Positions 12,401 through 21,480 of a stretch of DNA of 64,000 nucleotides are shown here, piece after piece. Location: positions 109,104,263-109,168,262 of the forward strand of contig NC_091119.1 in assembly GCF_040183065.1 (NCBI RefSeq). The letters run 5' to 3'. The notes beneath the pieces are model-generated. The model was not told where the DNA came from. It worked only from the letters and a program-made list of their open reading frames with translations, and made no database searches. The position numbers were made by a program, and so were the translations under genes. Within the stretch, counting starts at the first letter, position 1. Every line of letters begins with the position of its first letter. The stretch comes from Periplaneta americana (lineage: Eukaryota; Arthropoda; Insecta; Blattodea; Blattidae).

Positions 12401-15400
12401 GAGCTTATGCCATTGGCTAAGATGTAGGCCTAGTCTCAGAAATGAAATCCGCAGGATTAATTGGATAGGTGGACTGATACAGATGAGAAGACTTCAGTTG
12501 CTTGACATCTCAGTCAGGAAAAAATCACGCCTTCCATAACAAATTACAATAGTAATAGTGACTTCTGTCATGTAACTGTATCAAAACTAAGGAAAGTGTT
12601 ACAGAATATGAATGAAGCATTGGCTTGGTTGAAACAACAATTAGATTGAACATTTTCATGTATTACAGCTTTTTTCTGGCAAGCACTATTTACTAAAGAA
12701 ATACATTCAAAAGACCCAACAGATTGACTACAATACTTCAGAAAATAACTACATTGTAGATATACACACATTACTTACAATGTTTGCGTATTACATAAAA
12801 TGCAAGAGTTTATCACATTACTTTTATTCCTTGGGCAATTTACATATTATAATAAAAAAGTAAATTTTTATTTCAGTATAATAGGGACATCTTGCAATAA
12901 GCTTCTACTGTGTACATGTATGTGTAAAAGTATGCTACACTTTCAATATAGGTCATTCGAAAATTAGCAGAAACATTTTAATTAAGATAAAAAAACTTAT
13001 TTATTCATAATTGACATAATTACAGTTCTTACAGTAATCTCCTCCAGTATCATGTACCTCTTCCCATGCCTCTGGAAGGCAAGGGATGCTATCAACAGTA
13101 CTCAAAATTCAAATTATGGTTTATTTAATGATGCGTGCAACTGCCGAGGTTATATCAGGTACTACTTTGCTTTAAGATATTAACTGCTCTATCTATTATA
13201 ATAGCCTCTCTATTTCTGAAGTGTTTCCCTCTCAATGGTTCTTTCGTCTTAATGAAAAGTTGAAGTTACAGAAACTCATACCTGGAGAATACAGAGGCTG
13301 CTCTAGTATTTCCCAGTTCCACCTGTTCAGTAAATTAACTACTTGGGCAGCCACGTGACACTGAGCACAATCATGAAACAAATTGGGATGGGTATTCAAG
13401 ATATTTTGGTGCTTCTGGTGCATTGCTGGCCATAAATGGTGTTTCAAAAAGTGACAATAATATATAGCATCTACATGCATCCCAATTAGTAATTAACACA
13501 CCTTCATAATCGTAAACAATGAACATAATTTTGAAAGATTCCTACTCTTGTTCAAATTTCTTTGGCATTAGAGCATTGCAGATAAGAGTCTTATAGCTAA
13601 CTTACATATAACACATATCAGACAAGCATCATTTCATCTCATACTACCAGCTTACATTAGTTTTAATAACAGTAAACAATAGAGCAAAACAGGCTCTCAA
13701 GATTGCAGAGCAAAGGTCAATCATTCTCTCTTCCTGTGCAATATCGTTAATATAAGCTCTTTCTTGTACAACATACAGTTATTACTTACACAAGGAGAAA
13801 TTCTTGCACTCTAGATTAGTAGGACCAAATGTTTCAATTTTAAAATTTTTGTTGAGATGAAGTTTGTGGCATAGGAAATAAATATTGAGGGAACTTACCA
13901 AGACCTTTTTTGATGAACTCATTCTTTTTCCGGCAGTTGTACATACATATTTGATTCAGATTCCTCACGTACTCACTGCAAAGAAAAAGAGACATCAGTT
14001 AAATTCGGTATGCCATAACTATTGCTTCACATATATAAATGTCCATTGTACACAGATGATATGGTCCTATGCACACTGGAACATAGAGATCTACAAGAAA
14101 GTTTCAACACCCTCATAGCATGGACAGAAGAAAACGTGCTACGCATAAACAAAAACAAGACTATGCAGATGGTCTTCAGAAAAGGAGGAAGGATGCCAAC
14201 ACATGAACTGGTGTATTACGGACAAGAACCACTGAAACAATCAAGCCACTACAAATATCTTGGAGTAACCTTCCAAACAACGGGCACTTGCTTCAGCAAA
14301 CATATCGCGGAAAAATCAGTTGCAGCCATAAGAGCCATCAATGACATCAAACTCATAAATAGACTATCTCTGGACACAGCAAAACAGCTATTCACCGCAA
14401 AAATTATTCCACTACTCGCCTATGGCCTGCAAATAGTATGGATATATCTGAAGAAGAAAGATCTAGAACAACTGGAGAAAGTAAAAGCCACGTTCCTAAA
14501 AAGAGTACTTGGGGTGTCAAAAATGGCCCCCTCTAGACTTGTATACGGGAACCATTTCTGATAGAAGAGCTGAGGCTATCGCACCATCTGCCGGCAACAG
14601 AACAATATGACGATCTCCTAGCAGAGAGAATAAGGAAGCAAAGTGAGATCGATATGGACTTCTACGCCACAGAAGCAATGATAAATCGAGCATGGGCGAA
14701 CCCCAACCAACCACAGCGTCATGTGCTAACTCGATTCTCCATTCACGGCTTTCATCACGAGATCTGCTAGAAACCCGGTATCCACCAAGCGGACGAAGAC
14801 TGTGTGTGTTTCCTGTGCGGATGTAAATGCAAACAATACATCTAGAATACTGCCCAAAAAGGACGAAAAGCTTAAACGCTTACAGCAAGAAAGACCATAT
14901 ATAGACTCTCAATGCACATTTGTGCGCAATTCTACTTTATTAAATGTCTATTGTACGAGTAATACCATCAGGTGAAAAGTTTTCAAGAGTAATGAACTGG
15001 GTGACCTCAACTGTTACTCATAGCCAGGGAAAAAATTTCCATGTAAATAGGGTATTTAATTATTAACAAAGCTAATATCAATTATATTTTGCATTATCTT
15101 TATGTTTCACAATGTGTAGAGTTGAGAAATGCTACTTTTATTTTCCATATTTCTCCATATTTTAGAGTTTAATAACACATTTTAATTAATTTCCATATTT
15201 CATATAAAAACAGTCTACATTATATTAAGATTAACAATAAAATAAAATTCCATTAACTTTTAAAAATACATCTCAACAATAGAGTTCTTTAAAGATTTTC
15301 AGTAATTCCTTTAAAATCAGAGTTATTTGAAAATTAACAGTCCTCTCAACAATGGGAAAGCAAGTTAAGAAATTGCATTATTTTAATTTTGAAGTTTAAC

Positions 15401-18400
15401 AGAAAACAGATGTGCAGCTCCACAGTTACATGCCAGTATCATTCTATAAAGACGATAAATATGCCAAAAGTACCAAATTCAATCACTTTAAAATTAAGAA
15501 GTTACATTTCAGAATTTAAAGATGATGGTTTATCAACTTACAATAAAATATTATTTTGTAATTTGTGTCAGTGTGCAGTATAGTCTACACAAAAGTTCCA
15601 GGTGCAACAACATATCCGAACCAGTAAACATCAGGCTAACAAACAACAAAATTTCATGCAGATACAATTGTTTTTAACAGAACCAACAACATCGAATGTA
15701 AGGTCCGAGTTCAACATCGATCTGTGCTGTTCTCTCATCTCTGCTGACATTCCTCTCTACAAACTGAAGAATGACTGCTTCAGGGAATTCCTTGAGAAAT
15801 ATACTCAACATACAATCCCAGATGAGTCAACACTTACGAAGACGTATGTGCCATCCATCTACCATGAGACTGTACAGAAGATAAGAGATGAAATTAAAGA
15901 TGGTCCAATTTGGGTTTCCATCGATGAAACTACCGACAAAGAAGGTAGGCTTGTTGGCAATGTAATTATTGGTTCGTTAAGTGAACAATATAACATAACA
16001 AAATACAGTAAAAGCTTGATATAGCACAGTTGTTGAGGGACATACCTAACCACCGCGTTATAGCTGAACTGTGATATATCGGAAGTGATTATAGTCCATG
16101 TGTTAAGGAAATGACAAGTCACATGGAGATGGTAAAGTTGATAATTTAATGCACTATAACTTCATACATATGATGCTAGGGACTGGATTAATTTTGCTCA
16201 GGACAAGGGCCAATGGCAGGCATATGTGAGGGCAGCAAAGCCTTCCAGGTTCCTTAAAAGCCATTATTTGTAAGTAAGTGTGAATATTTAAAAGAAAATA
16301 GATGGATAAGACACAATTTTCATTCAGGATACAAAATGTGTACAGCGGACAGTATAAATGTCACTACCAACAGGTACTTCCAACTCAAATTCTTAATGTA
16401 AAATGGTGTTCGACATTTTCTTTATTTGGTAAGGCAAAACTACTATTACATATAAAGCATACATACTTGTTTCCATGCATAACAGGGAAGGGGAGGGGGG
16501 AACTATTCTTCTTGCTCACTATGAAAATGTAAGTTTTCTTGTGTTTATTGTTGTTTGTTGTCCAATCAAGTGTCCGAAAACAGGTTTGAACCTCGTAAGT
16601 GATATCAATAAGACATCGCTCATGAGGCAGCTAAGTCAGTAGATAATAGGGTAGGGTGGCCAGTTCCTTCCCATTCCATTGCATACATCACTGACTAGTA
16701 ATATATTACACTAATCAGACTTCAGATGCATACAAGCAATTGAGGGGGTCAGACACAAAGGGGTACAAGTGACATTTCTAAGAACATGAGTTAGATGCAT
16801 CTAGGGCAAGCTAAAACATTAAAAATTTTAGTGGCAAAGGGATAAATCTTTTAACCACATCACACACTAAACTTTAAATAAAAAATTTCAGGGAATTTAC
16901 AAAATCTTAAATACTTTCAACCACATTTTCTCACAAATAACTTAAATGCACTTATACCCCTTTGCTTCTGACCCCCTCAATTGTTCTCCTGATACATAAC
17001 GTCAAGTATGATGTACTGCCTGATAATAGATGTATAGGGTAGTTCACCCTATTATCAGCCACCTCCCAGCAGTCAGCTATCTTGGCATAATTATGAAAAA
17101 AATAAGTACATCAAAGAATATGTACATATTCTGTTGGCTCATCAGTACTCTGCCATTCTTTGTCCTGCCCTCGAACCTCTAGTAACCTCTGATGTGAGAA
17201 ATATAAAGCAATAGTTAGCCTCTAAACATGTTGTGGAGAGCACCATGTTGTTGTTGTGTGATATTCTTGTGCATTGAACAACGTGCAGTGTCATTTTTAC
17301 AAGGTCAGTATTTCGTTATTATAAGTCATAGCCACTTAAAACAGTGATTGTGTAACTTGAAATATTCTAGAATAGTTAAATGAGCACTGAATTTGTGTTT
17401 TAAAAGTGTTAAGTTAAGTATTTCAATGGAGCTGACTATAGGAGACTTCAATAAGATATAGAAGCCAGTAGTCAGCCTAGGCTACTGGAACTATGGCTCA
17501 CACTGAGTTTAAAAACCATTTTCTGTCATCTGCAAGCTTAAAGCCTGGCCTTTAATGTCAGATCATGGTATTTCGGTTTAAGTACACAAAACCCAGTAGT
17601 CAGCCTAGTAAGACAGATAGAGGCTGACTATTGGTATCTTGATTAACCTATAGTCAGCCATCATCTCAAATATTAAAATCTAAATAAAATAATGTAATAA
17701 TAATAATAGTGTAGAACTCATGAGAAGTTACCTACAACTTGCTCCCTAAATGTACATTTTACAGATAGGCCTATAAATAAAAATGTTTTCGATTAAAAGG
17801 GTGAAACGACCGATTCACCAATATGAAGAGAGGGCGTTAGTGGAAGCTTTGCTTGAGATTCGGCAAAATAATTTAAACATTGGTAAGGGACATTGCAAGA
17901 GGGACAACATTTTGAAGAGCATCTGTTCTGGCCAGGTCCCTTATCAAATACAAAAAAAGCAACAACCTGTTAAAGAGAGAGTTCCAAGTACTATTTCATC
18001 AGCAGCATGGCGTGAGTTCTTCCATAAAAAGAACTTGACCAAAATCGAGGAAACAAAATTAAAACAGAGAAAAGAGGAGAGGGAGAATCGAAAATCTCTT
18101 ATGAAAAATAGCAAAGACAAAAAAAAGGAAATCTACATTCATCTCAGATGCAAATGCTGATCTAGATGATGAATCTCAGGAAGAGGACAATTATTTAAGA
18201 CAACTGTGTACTGCTTGTAATGATGAACTTATTAGTGACGTTGAAGATGAAGATTTGAAAAATATTGGGTGTGATAATTGTTCAAACTGGTTTCATTTCA
18301 AATGTACTGAGCTTAATGCATTGCCATATGATATTGCAGAGGGTAAAGAATTTCACTGTCAACTGGGCCTAACACACAGCATTGTGAAGTAAATAGGCAT

Positions 18401-20359
18401 TAGTGCCCTCAAAGGATCGGTTCAGATATTGAGAAATCATTTGTATGGGAGTGATAATGGAAATTTCAAGTTATCTTAACCGATGGCTGTTGATTAGTTT
18501 AGATATCAATGCCAATAAATCCGTACTATTATTTTTCTCGCAGTATATGACATTCCAATCATTCTAACCTATATGGTGATATTTTTCCCCCCCTTTCTTA
18601 ACTGTAAATGAGCACAAACTCTACATAGGTGAAAATTTTTCTGACATTTTATATATTTGATTCCCTAACCGTTTCAAATGTATATCATTTTACCTTTTAG
18701 GTGTGTTTCCAAATTATATGTAATACGCTTTGTCAAATCTGGCAACCTTTTCTTAAGGGAAGCTAAATTTATATTACATTTTGCTGATTTTTTTTTTTTT
18801 TTTGTAAAAGAAATATTGTTTCAATAGTGTCTACCTCAGAAATGCCTTCTGTAATTCCTTCTAATTTTTTTTGTAATACTGTATAATGAAAGTACATGTT
18901 TAATGTTTATTTTATCATATTCTAACAGTTAAATTGAATTTAACCTAAATTTGGTTTAGAGGCTGAGTACTGGTTTCAAACTGGCTGGACACTGGATTTT
19001 TGTGGCCGAATACTGGAGAATTTGTTACTACTAGGAAAATGTATTATTTTTAGTCCAAAAAGTGTAGTTATAATGTTATGTTATGTGAAATTTCAAAACT
19101 AGACTATTTGTTTGTAATGGTGATTAATAAAGGAAATAATGTTAAATGGTTTTCTTATCAGAAACTACTCTAGTGTATTACAATACTGTTAACAGGCTGA
19201 CTAATGGTGCAATCACCCTATATCAGCCAGAACCTCAATCAGAGGTATCGTGTTATTACCAATCATAATTGCACATGTTCTGTGAACTACAGAATCACAA
19301 CGCTCACACTGAACTGAAAAGTTAATGTGTAGTTGTGCTTCCTATTTCTATTCAGAAACATGTTAATTTTTTTTAAGCAAACATATTGCGATTTAGGATT
19401 GTTAACATTATTTTCAAACTTCTAATTGTAAAAAGAAATTGGAGTCTATACTGTGAAGATGACGATAAAATGCATTTAAGACAGATTATAATGGGCTTAT
19501 CTATTATCAGGCAGTACATCTCACTTGACGATGTGTATCAGAGGAAGAACAACTGTTTGTATACATCTGAAGTCTGATTGTAATACATTACCAGTCAGCA
19601 ATGTATTCAATGGAGGGGGAAGGGAACTGGCCACCCTATCTCATTATCTTCTGGTTTAGTTGCCTCATGAGTGATGCCTTATTGGTGTTAAACTTGTCTT
19701 CGGACAATTGACTAACAACAACAATAACGGGCTTTCATAAATTAGTTATAATCTTTAACCTAGGACTGTTATGTAATGGAAAAAGAAATAAGTGTTTAGA
19801 TTTAACTGTAGGACTAATTAATATTAATTAGTACTGTGAATCTTATAATAGTCACATCACTGAGATATTCTACTTTATTTACATGAACATGAACATAATA
19901 TCAATTGCTGATTACATGTTTATAGTGTACATTGTTTGATAGATGATCAAATAATGTAGTGCAGAATCGCTCTATGCACGTGTGTTTGACTAAGCTGGGA
20001 ATGAACCTAACATCTACCACAATGCATGCTTACATGTACGGACAATGTGGATAGTCAGGTCTACAATCTGTTAGCCACAGAACACTAGAGGGAAACAGAG
20101 AGGACTTGATGCACAGTTCAGATTTCGGTGATTTTTCTCAGTCTCTCTAAATAACTACGGCTACTCTTACAGCTAGTTATACTAACAATGTATCTTCCTG
20201 AAAGAACTTCACAGCTGCAATAGGCCTCTTCTTGAGGCTGGATAGAATCTCCTCTGGTAGCTTGTCGACATCTTTGACATGACCTGGCCACCAACACGAA
20301 CCTAGCTTCACCCACACAACGTCACCATCGAGGTAACTAACCTCTGTCTGCTCACACAT
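382..20359 (-). CDS. PWWP and C2H2 zinc-finger nuclear protein, whole gene model (four coding exons)
   Basis: I assembled this model by hand from four minus-strand exons: 20187-20359, 13899-13975, 730-6085 and 382-418. Each junction has GT/AG sites and matching phase, giving 1,881 codons including the stop. The protein has an N-terminal PWWP domain (about residues 7-92, core SCWWPGHV), one C2H2 finger (C232, C235, H248, H252), basic Ser/Pro-rich stretches, an acidic run of about 37 residues near 530-566, and a very long Gln/Ser/Thr/Pro/Val-rich tail. PWWP domains typically read methylated histone tails and DNA, so a chromatin or transcription role in the nucleus is likely by inference. I do not recognise the ortholog. 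The next gene, GKAP1, lies upstream in the opposite direction. Upstream untranslated exons were not identified. Confidence 0.85.
730..6085 (-). CDS. Large coding exon 3 of the PWWP/zinc-finger gene
   Basis: This is a single uninterrupted exon of 5.36 kb. The acceptor tttattttgcag precedes 6085, and the first full codons read IYRTRRREG, then MDKFPDDV. The C2H2 finger YKCHICDF...YHNKFH is near 5580-5648, a basic Pro/Ser region follows, and the Glu/Asp/Lys run is at about 4640-4750. The rest is low-complexity Gln/Ser/Thr/Val-rich sequence of the kind seen in large transcription cofactors. The 3' end reads AAAG followed by GTAATA, a donor. Read through, the frame stops exactly there (TAA at 728-726), so an unspliced transcript would lose only the last 12 residues. 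No frameshifts or stops are present, so the gene appears functional. Confidence 0.92.
6355..6645 (-). repeat. tRNA-derived SINE
   Basis: On the minus strand the sequence starts with a tRNA-like head: GGTCAGAGCTTCTGGGTAC, then a B-box-like GGTTCGATTCC near 6556-6566. It lies just upstream of the large exon, in the intron. Confidence 0.55.
6857..7561 (-). mobile_element. 5'-truncated LINE fragment with RNase H domain
   Basis: The minus strand encodes the C-terminal part of a non-LTR retrotransposon ORF2. RNase H hallmarks are visible ([27 protein letters not shown]), followed by the CCHC-like CPLC...EHLKIC motif. The frame is open from about 7550 to 6866. The 10-bp duplication TAAAAAATGT flanks it at 6847-6856 and 7562-7571, so this is a complete truncated insertion. 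It is nearly identical to the copy at 8961-10096. Confidence 0.85.
7611..7868 (+). repeat. tRNA-derived SINE with A and B boxes
   Basis: The head carries an A-box-like GGCTCAGTCGGTTAAGG near 7625-7641 and a B-box-like GGTTCGATTCT at 7679-7689. The 3' part ends GCTAAATAACCTAGTAGTTG, then CAGCATCATTAAATAACC, then an A-run. The same tail appears in copies at 22541-22792 and 45868-46075. A TGTA microsatellite precedes it (7571-7590). Confidence 0.8.
7870..8322 (-). mobile_element. Decayed LINE fragment, RNase H to C-terminus
   Basis: With frameshifts, the minus strand still encodes [12 protein letters not shown]...D near 8270-8315 and a C-terminal block with [14 protein letters not shown] near 7985-8050. 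This parallels the RNase H LINE at 6857 but is clearly older and divergent. It is followed at 8316-8345 by a short AAAT-type low-complexity run. Confidence 0.6.
8626..8859 (+). pseudogene. hAT-like transposase remnant, 5' part
   Basis: A 77-codon open stretch starts [16 protein letters not shown] and ends at a stop after ERCP. Similar-looking sequence continues one frame over ([15 protein letters not shown]) up to the LINE insertion at 8961. The protein is too decayed to be functional. Its assignment rests on the flanking inverted repeats and the 3' part beyond the LINE. Confidence 0.45.
8961..10096 (-). mobile_element. LINE with RNase H inserted in the hAT-like element
   Basis: The 9-bp duplication TTATTAGGT flanks the element at 8952-8960 and 10097-10105. 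The minus strand encodes a stretch upstream of RNase H (10067-9876), then with a frameshift the RNase H domain ([41 protein letters not shown]) and the CCHC-like C-terminus ending at 8944. The 3' tail is of AAC type. It is about 1.14 kb, truncated at its 5' end, and very close in sequence to the copy at 6857-7561. Confidence 0.88.
10106..10690 (+). pseudogene. hAT-like transposase remnant, 3' part
   Basis: Several short frames together resemble the end of a hAT transposase: [20 protein letters not shown] (10110-10310), then [20 protein letters not shown] (10330-10400) and a Lys/Glu-rich end. The frame changes between blocks, so it is a pseudogene. The segment continues the coding remnant cut at 8952 by the LINE. 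Confidence 0.5.
10955..11460 (+). mobile_element. Decayed LINE 3' fragment (RTE-like)
   Basis: The segment encodes [18 protein letters not shown] and later an open frame (11150-11392) with [29 protein letters not shown] and a stop. This pattern is typical of the extreme C-terminus of RTE-type and related LINE ORF2 proteins. Stops and frameshifts are present upstream. Family assignment is from motif memory only. Confidence 0.6.
11802..11962 (+). mobile_element. Very short 5'-truncated LINE insertion with 12-bp TSD
   Basis: GTTACTAGAGAA occurs at 11790-11801 and 11963-11974, so the 161 bases between are a complete insertion. They encode only the C-terminus of the RNase H LINE family: [18 protein letters not shown], then EKYWRAR and a stop. 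The tail is AACAACAACAAC, the same tail type as the copies at 6857 and 8961. Confidence 0.85.
12335..12440 (-). repeat. tRNA-like SINE fragment
   Basis: On the minus strand the stretch has a B-box-like GGTTCGAAACTC preceded by a head around GCCAATGGCATAAGCTCAGG. No 3' tail was recognised. Confidence 0.4.
12950..13560 (-). mobile_element. Mariner transposase remnant
   Basis: The minus strand encodes [27 protein letters not shown] and [12 protein letters not shown] (13480-13260), which corresponds to the second and third catalytic regions of a mariner transposase. The first is altered (HDCAQ instead of the usual HDNA). A further block [16 protein letters not shown] lies near 13030-13080. A dispersed repeat interrupts it near 13105-13165. 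No intact frame remains. Confidence 0.6.
13899..13975 (-). CDS. Coding exon 2 of the PWWP/zinc-finger gene
   Basis: This 77-base exon lies between the acceptor ttctttgcag and the donor GTAAGT. It enters in the phase left by exon 1 and encodes [13 protein letters not shown] followed by a basic stretch, which is the expected C-terminal helix part of a PWWP domain after FFQEDTF. It leaves in phase 1 (CTT G), matching exon 3. It lies between a mariner remnant (below 13560) and a LINE fragment (from 14052). Confidence 0.85.
14052..14941 (+). mobile_element. 5'-truncated LINE fragment (reverse transcriptase C-terminal half)
   Basis: A 15-bp duplication (AAATGTC, C or T, ATTGTAC) flanks it at 14037-14051 and 14942-14956 with one mismatch. 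The insert starts at the DD of the YxDD reverse transcriptase motif (TDDMVL) and continues through [27 protein letters not shown] and [16 protein letters not shown] frameshift near 14530 passes the frame on to a C-terminal CxxC region near 14800-14850. The protein is related to the LINE at 33320-37155. Confidence 0.82.
15461..16022 (+). pseudogene. Truncated hAT transposase relative of the intact copy at 39370-42211
   Basis: The frame starts [19 protein letters not shown], has a CNLC half finger, an in-frame stop at about 15581, then [13 protein letters not shown]. It continues through [19 protein letters not shown] and [10 protein letters not shown], and is lost after 16020. The order and spacing match the first 190 residues of the transposase at 39683-41419 (SVDETSD there). 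Two thirds of the protein are missing. It lies in the intron between coding exons 1 and 2 of the PWWP gene. A possible left end with TCCATATTT-type repeats is near 15015-15200. Confidence 0.75.
16150..16270 (+). mobile_element. LINE 3'-end fragment
   Basis: The stretch encodes [20 protein letters not shown] and then a stop region with GTAAGTAAG. This resembles the last residues and the tail of an RTE- or Jockey-type ORF2. It is too short for a firm family call. Confidence 0.4.
16739..16985. mobile_element. MITE with 30-bp terminal inverted repeats
   Basis: The ends read CAATTGAGGGGGTCAGACAC and, reversed, CAATTGAGGGGGTCAGAAGC, and both continue AAAGGGGTA. The facing arm at about 19557 has a single CAACTG at the equivalent place, so CAATTG was probably duplicated on insertion. 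No coding capacity was seen. Superfamily is not assigned. Confidence 0.7.
17035..19220 (+). mobile_element. Internally deleted pogo-like transposon carrying a PHD finger
   Basis: A TA dinucleotide flanks each end, and the ends are imperfect inverted repeats (TAGGGTAGTTCACC... against TAGGGTGATTGCACC..., both reaching CAGCC). The inside is studded with variants of CAGTAGTCAGCC in both orientations. The coding remnant has the N-terminus and C-terminus of a pogo-type transposase but no DDE domain. Confidence 0.65.
17783..18391 (+). pseudogene. Pogo-like transposase remnant: HTH-like start, basic region, PHD finger
   Basis: The first part (17783-18160) starts [18 protein letters not shown], which resembles a psq-type helix-turn-helix entry ([16 protein letters not shown]). 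It runs into a Lys/Glu-rich region ([18 protein letters not shown]). A slip in the 8-A run near 18119-18126 moves the frame to an acidic stretch and a PHD finger with [17 protein letters not shown] and FHC. The last expected cysteine is glycine (HCQLG). The stop is at about 18391. The whole catalytic core is absent, presumably by internal deletion. Pogo-type transposases with C-terminal PHD fingers are known in insects. This copy cannot be an active transposase. Confidence 0.65.
19741..20186. other. Intron sequence, nothing recognised
   Basis: AT-rich sequence between the inverted repeat and the start exon of the PWWP gene. I see no coding or repeat structure. Confidence 0.4.
20187..20359 (-). 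CDS. Coding exon 1 of the PWWP/zinc-finger gene
   Basis: The exon opens with ATG at 20359 (MCEQTEV...) and encodes the first 57 residues and two bases of codon 58. It includes the PWWP core around the two tryptophans and the FFQEDT strand. The donor is GTTAGT at 20186-20181. A plausible acceptor (ctttgcag) ends at 20399, so the exon probably continues as 5' UTR to 20398. Without splicing, the frame stops three codons after the donor, which supports splicing here. Confidence 0.88.
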
Positions 20360-20398
20360 TGTTACTTCTTTTCATTAGACTTGTTGTTGAATCAACAT
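20352..20398 (-). promoter_or_regulatory. Probable 5' UTR with two short upstream ORFs
   Basis: If splicing uses the acceptor ending at 20399, the leader starts with an ATG that opens a 7-codon ORF (20398-20375). Its stop overlaps the next ATG as TAATG. That second ATG opens another 7-codon ORF ending at 20352 inside the main coding sequence, out of frame with the real start at 20359. Such an arrangement could limit translation of the main frame. The reading is inference and depends on the untested transcript start. Confidence 0.4.
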
Positions 20399-20404
20399 CT
20401 GCAA

Positions 20405-21184
20405 AGAAACAACACAGGTTAAAGTAACATATACAATACCTCTTTATTAGTTTCCTTTTCTACCACAAATCTTATAGGTTATACCAGAAACCAAAGACTG
20501 GACCTATGACAAGGCTAAAGGTGTGTGTTACCTTCTTTCATACAATCAAAAATTGTACATAAAGAGGGAATGAAGGTTATAAAGGAGATGTGTTTGAAAT
20601 TTCACTCTTTATCTTCGAAGAGAACCAATCGAGGATAATATCTACGCCAAAAGAGCATAGATTTTAAGTAATTCATGTGAAACATGAACACAGGCTTATG
20701 TAACTATCCTATGTTGTACACAAAAATATGAGAATCACTGATAAAGGATAAAAAACTGTGAAGTAGGTACTAAAAAAGTCTACTGTTCAATCAGATAAGC
20801 CATTCTGATTGAAGGATGATTTCTTTACTTATTCCAATCAAGAAAGAAGCTCTGCCGACTCCAAAGTAATTACAATTCCCTTCAAACATTATACAGTACA
20901 ACTAACTAATACAGTTACGGGATTGCTTAATCTGAAATACTGAATCCCATGCTACAACCAAATGTTTCAAATTATAACATGATTTTAAGCAATGCTAACA
21001 TTATTCCTTTCTATTTGTTTGCATACAATCATTGTCTCCATCTTCGTCCATTTTGTCAACGGTCTTTCAAGCTTTTAATTATTTCTCTGAATCAACATTT
21101 AAAAATTAATTTTGGGAATTCTGTGGTTTCTTTCTCTAGATATGTTCTTTCCAATATGTCTAATTACTTTGTTTACATTTTAAT
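20405..21184. other. Upstream region of the PWWP gene, nothing recognised
   Basis: By the splice model this would be intron between an unseen 5' UTR exon and 20398. I see no coding or repeat signal in it. Confidence 0.3.
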
Positions 21185-21480
21185 GTGGTCCACCGCTTTG
21201 AGTATTGGTCAGCATGTTTGACTGTGAAACTAGCAGGCTCGGGATTCAATTTTGGTTGGGACAAATTGCCTAGTTGAGACTTTCTTTCAACCCATCAAGA
21301 GTAAATACTGGGTAACTTTCAGCACCGGACTCTGGGTTCATTTTGTCATCATTATCACCTTCATCTTCATTCATCCTATCTACTTCCATACTCATGTGTC
21401 ATCCTATTATACAGGGATAACAGAATCCGACCTAATGGGTGCCCTAACCTCTGAACAGGATTCTTCATCATTATCACCAA
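21185..21480 (+). repeat. Diverged tRNA-derived SINE
   Basis: The head has GGTCAGCATGTTTGACTG and a weak B box (GGGATTCAATTTT). The body CTGGGTAACTTTCAGCACCG is shared with the opposite-strand copy at 22541-22792. Confidence 0.6.

Larger units (their letters stand above)
16546..19740. repeat. Large inverted repeat with nested elements between and within its arms
   Basis: The left arm (16546-16738 plus 16986-17032) and the right arm (about 19497-19740) are reverse complements at roughly 85 percent by eye. Shared blocks include TAGGGTGGCCAGTTCCTTCC (16653) against its complement near 19622, TCAGACTTCAGATG (16715), and CTGATAATAGAT (17020) against ATCTATTATCAG (19498). The left arm is interrupted by a MITE, and the pogo-like element at 17035-19220 fills much of the centre. 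It could be two copies of one dispersed repeat in opposite orientation or a foldback element. Confidence 0.7.
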
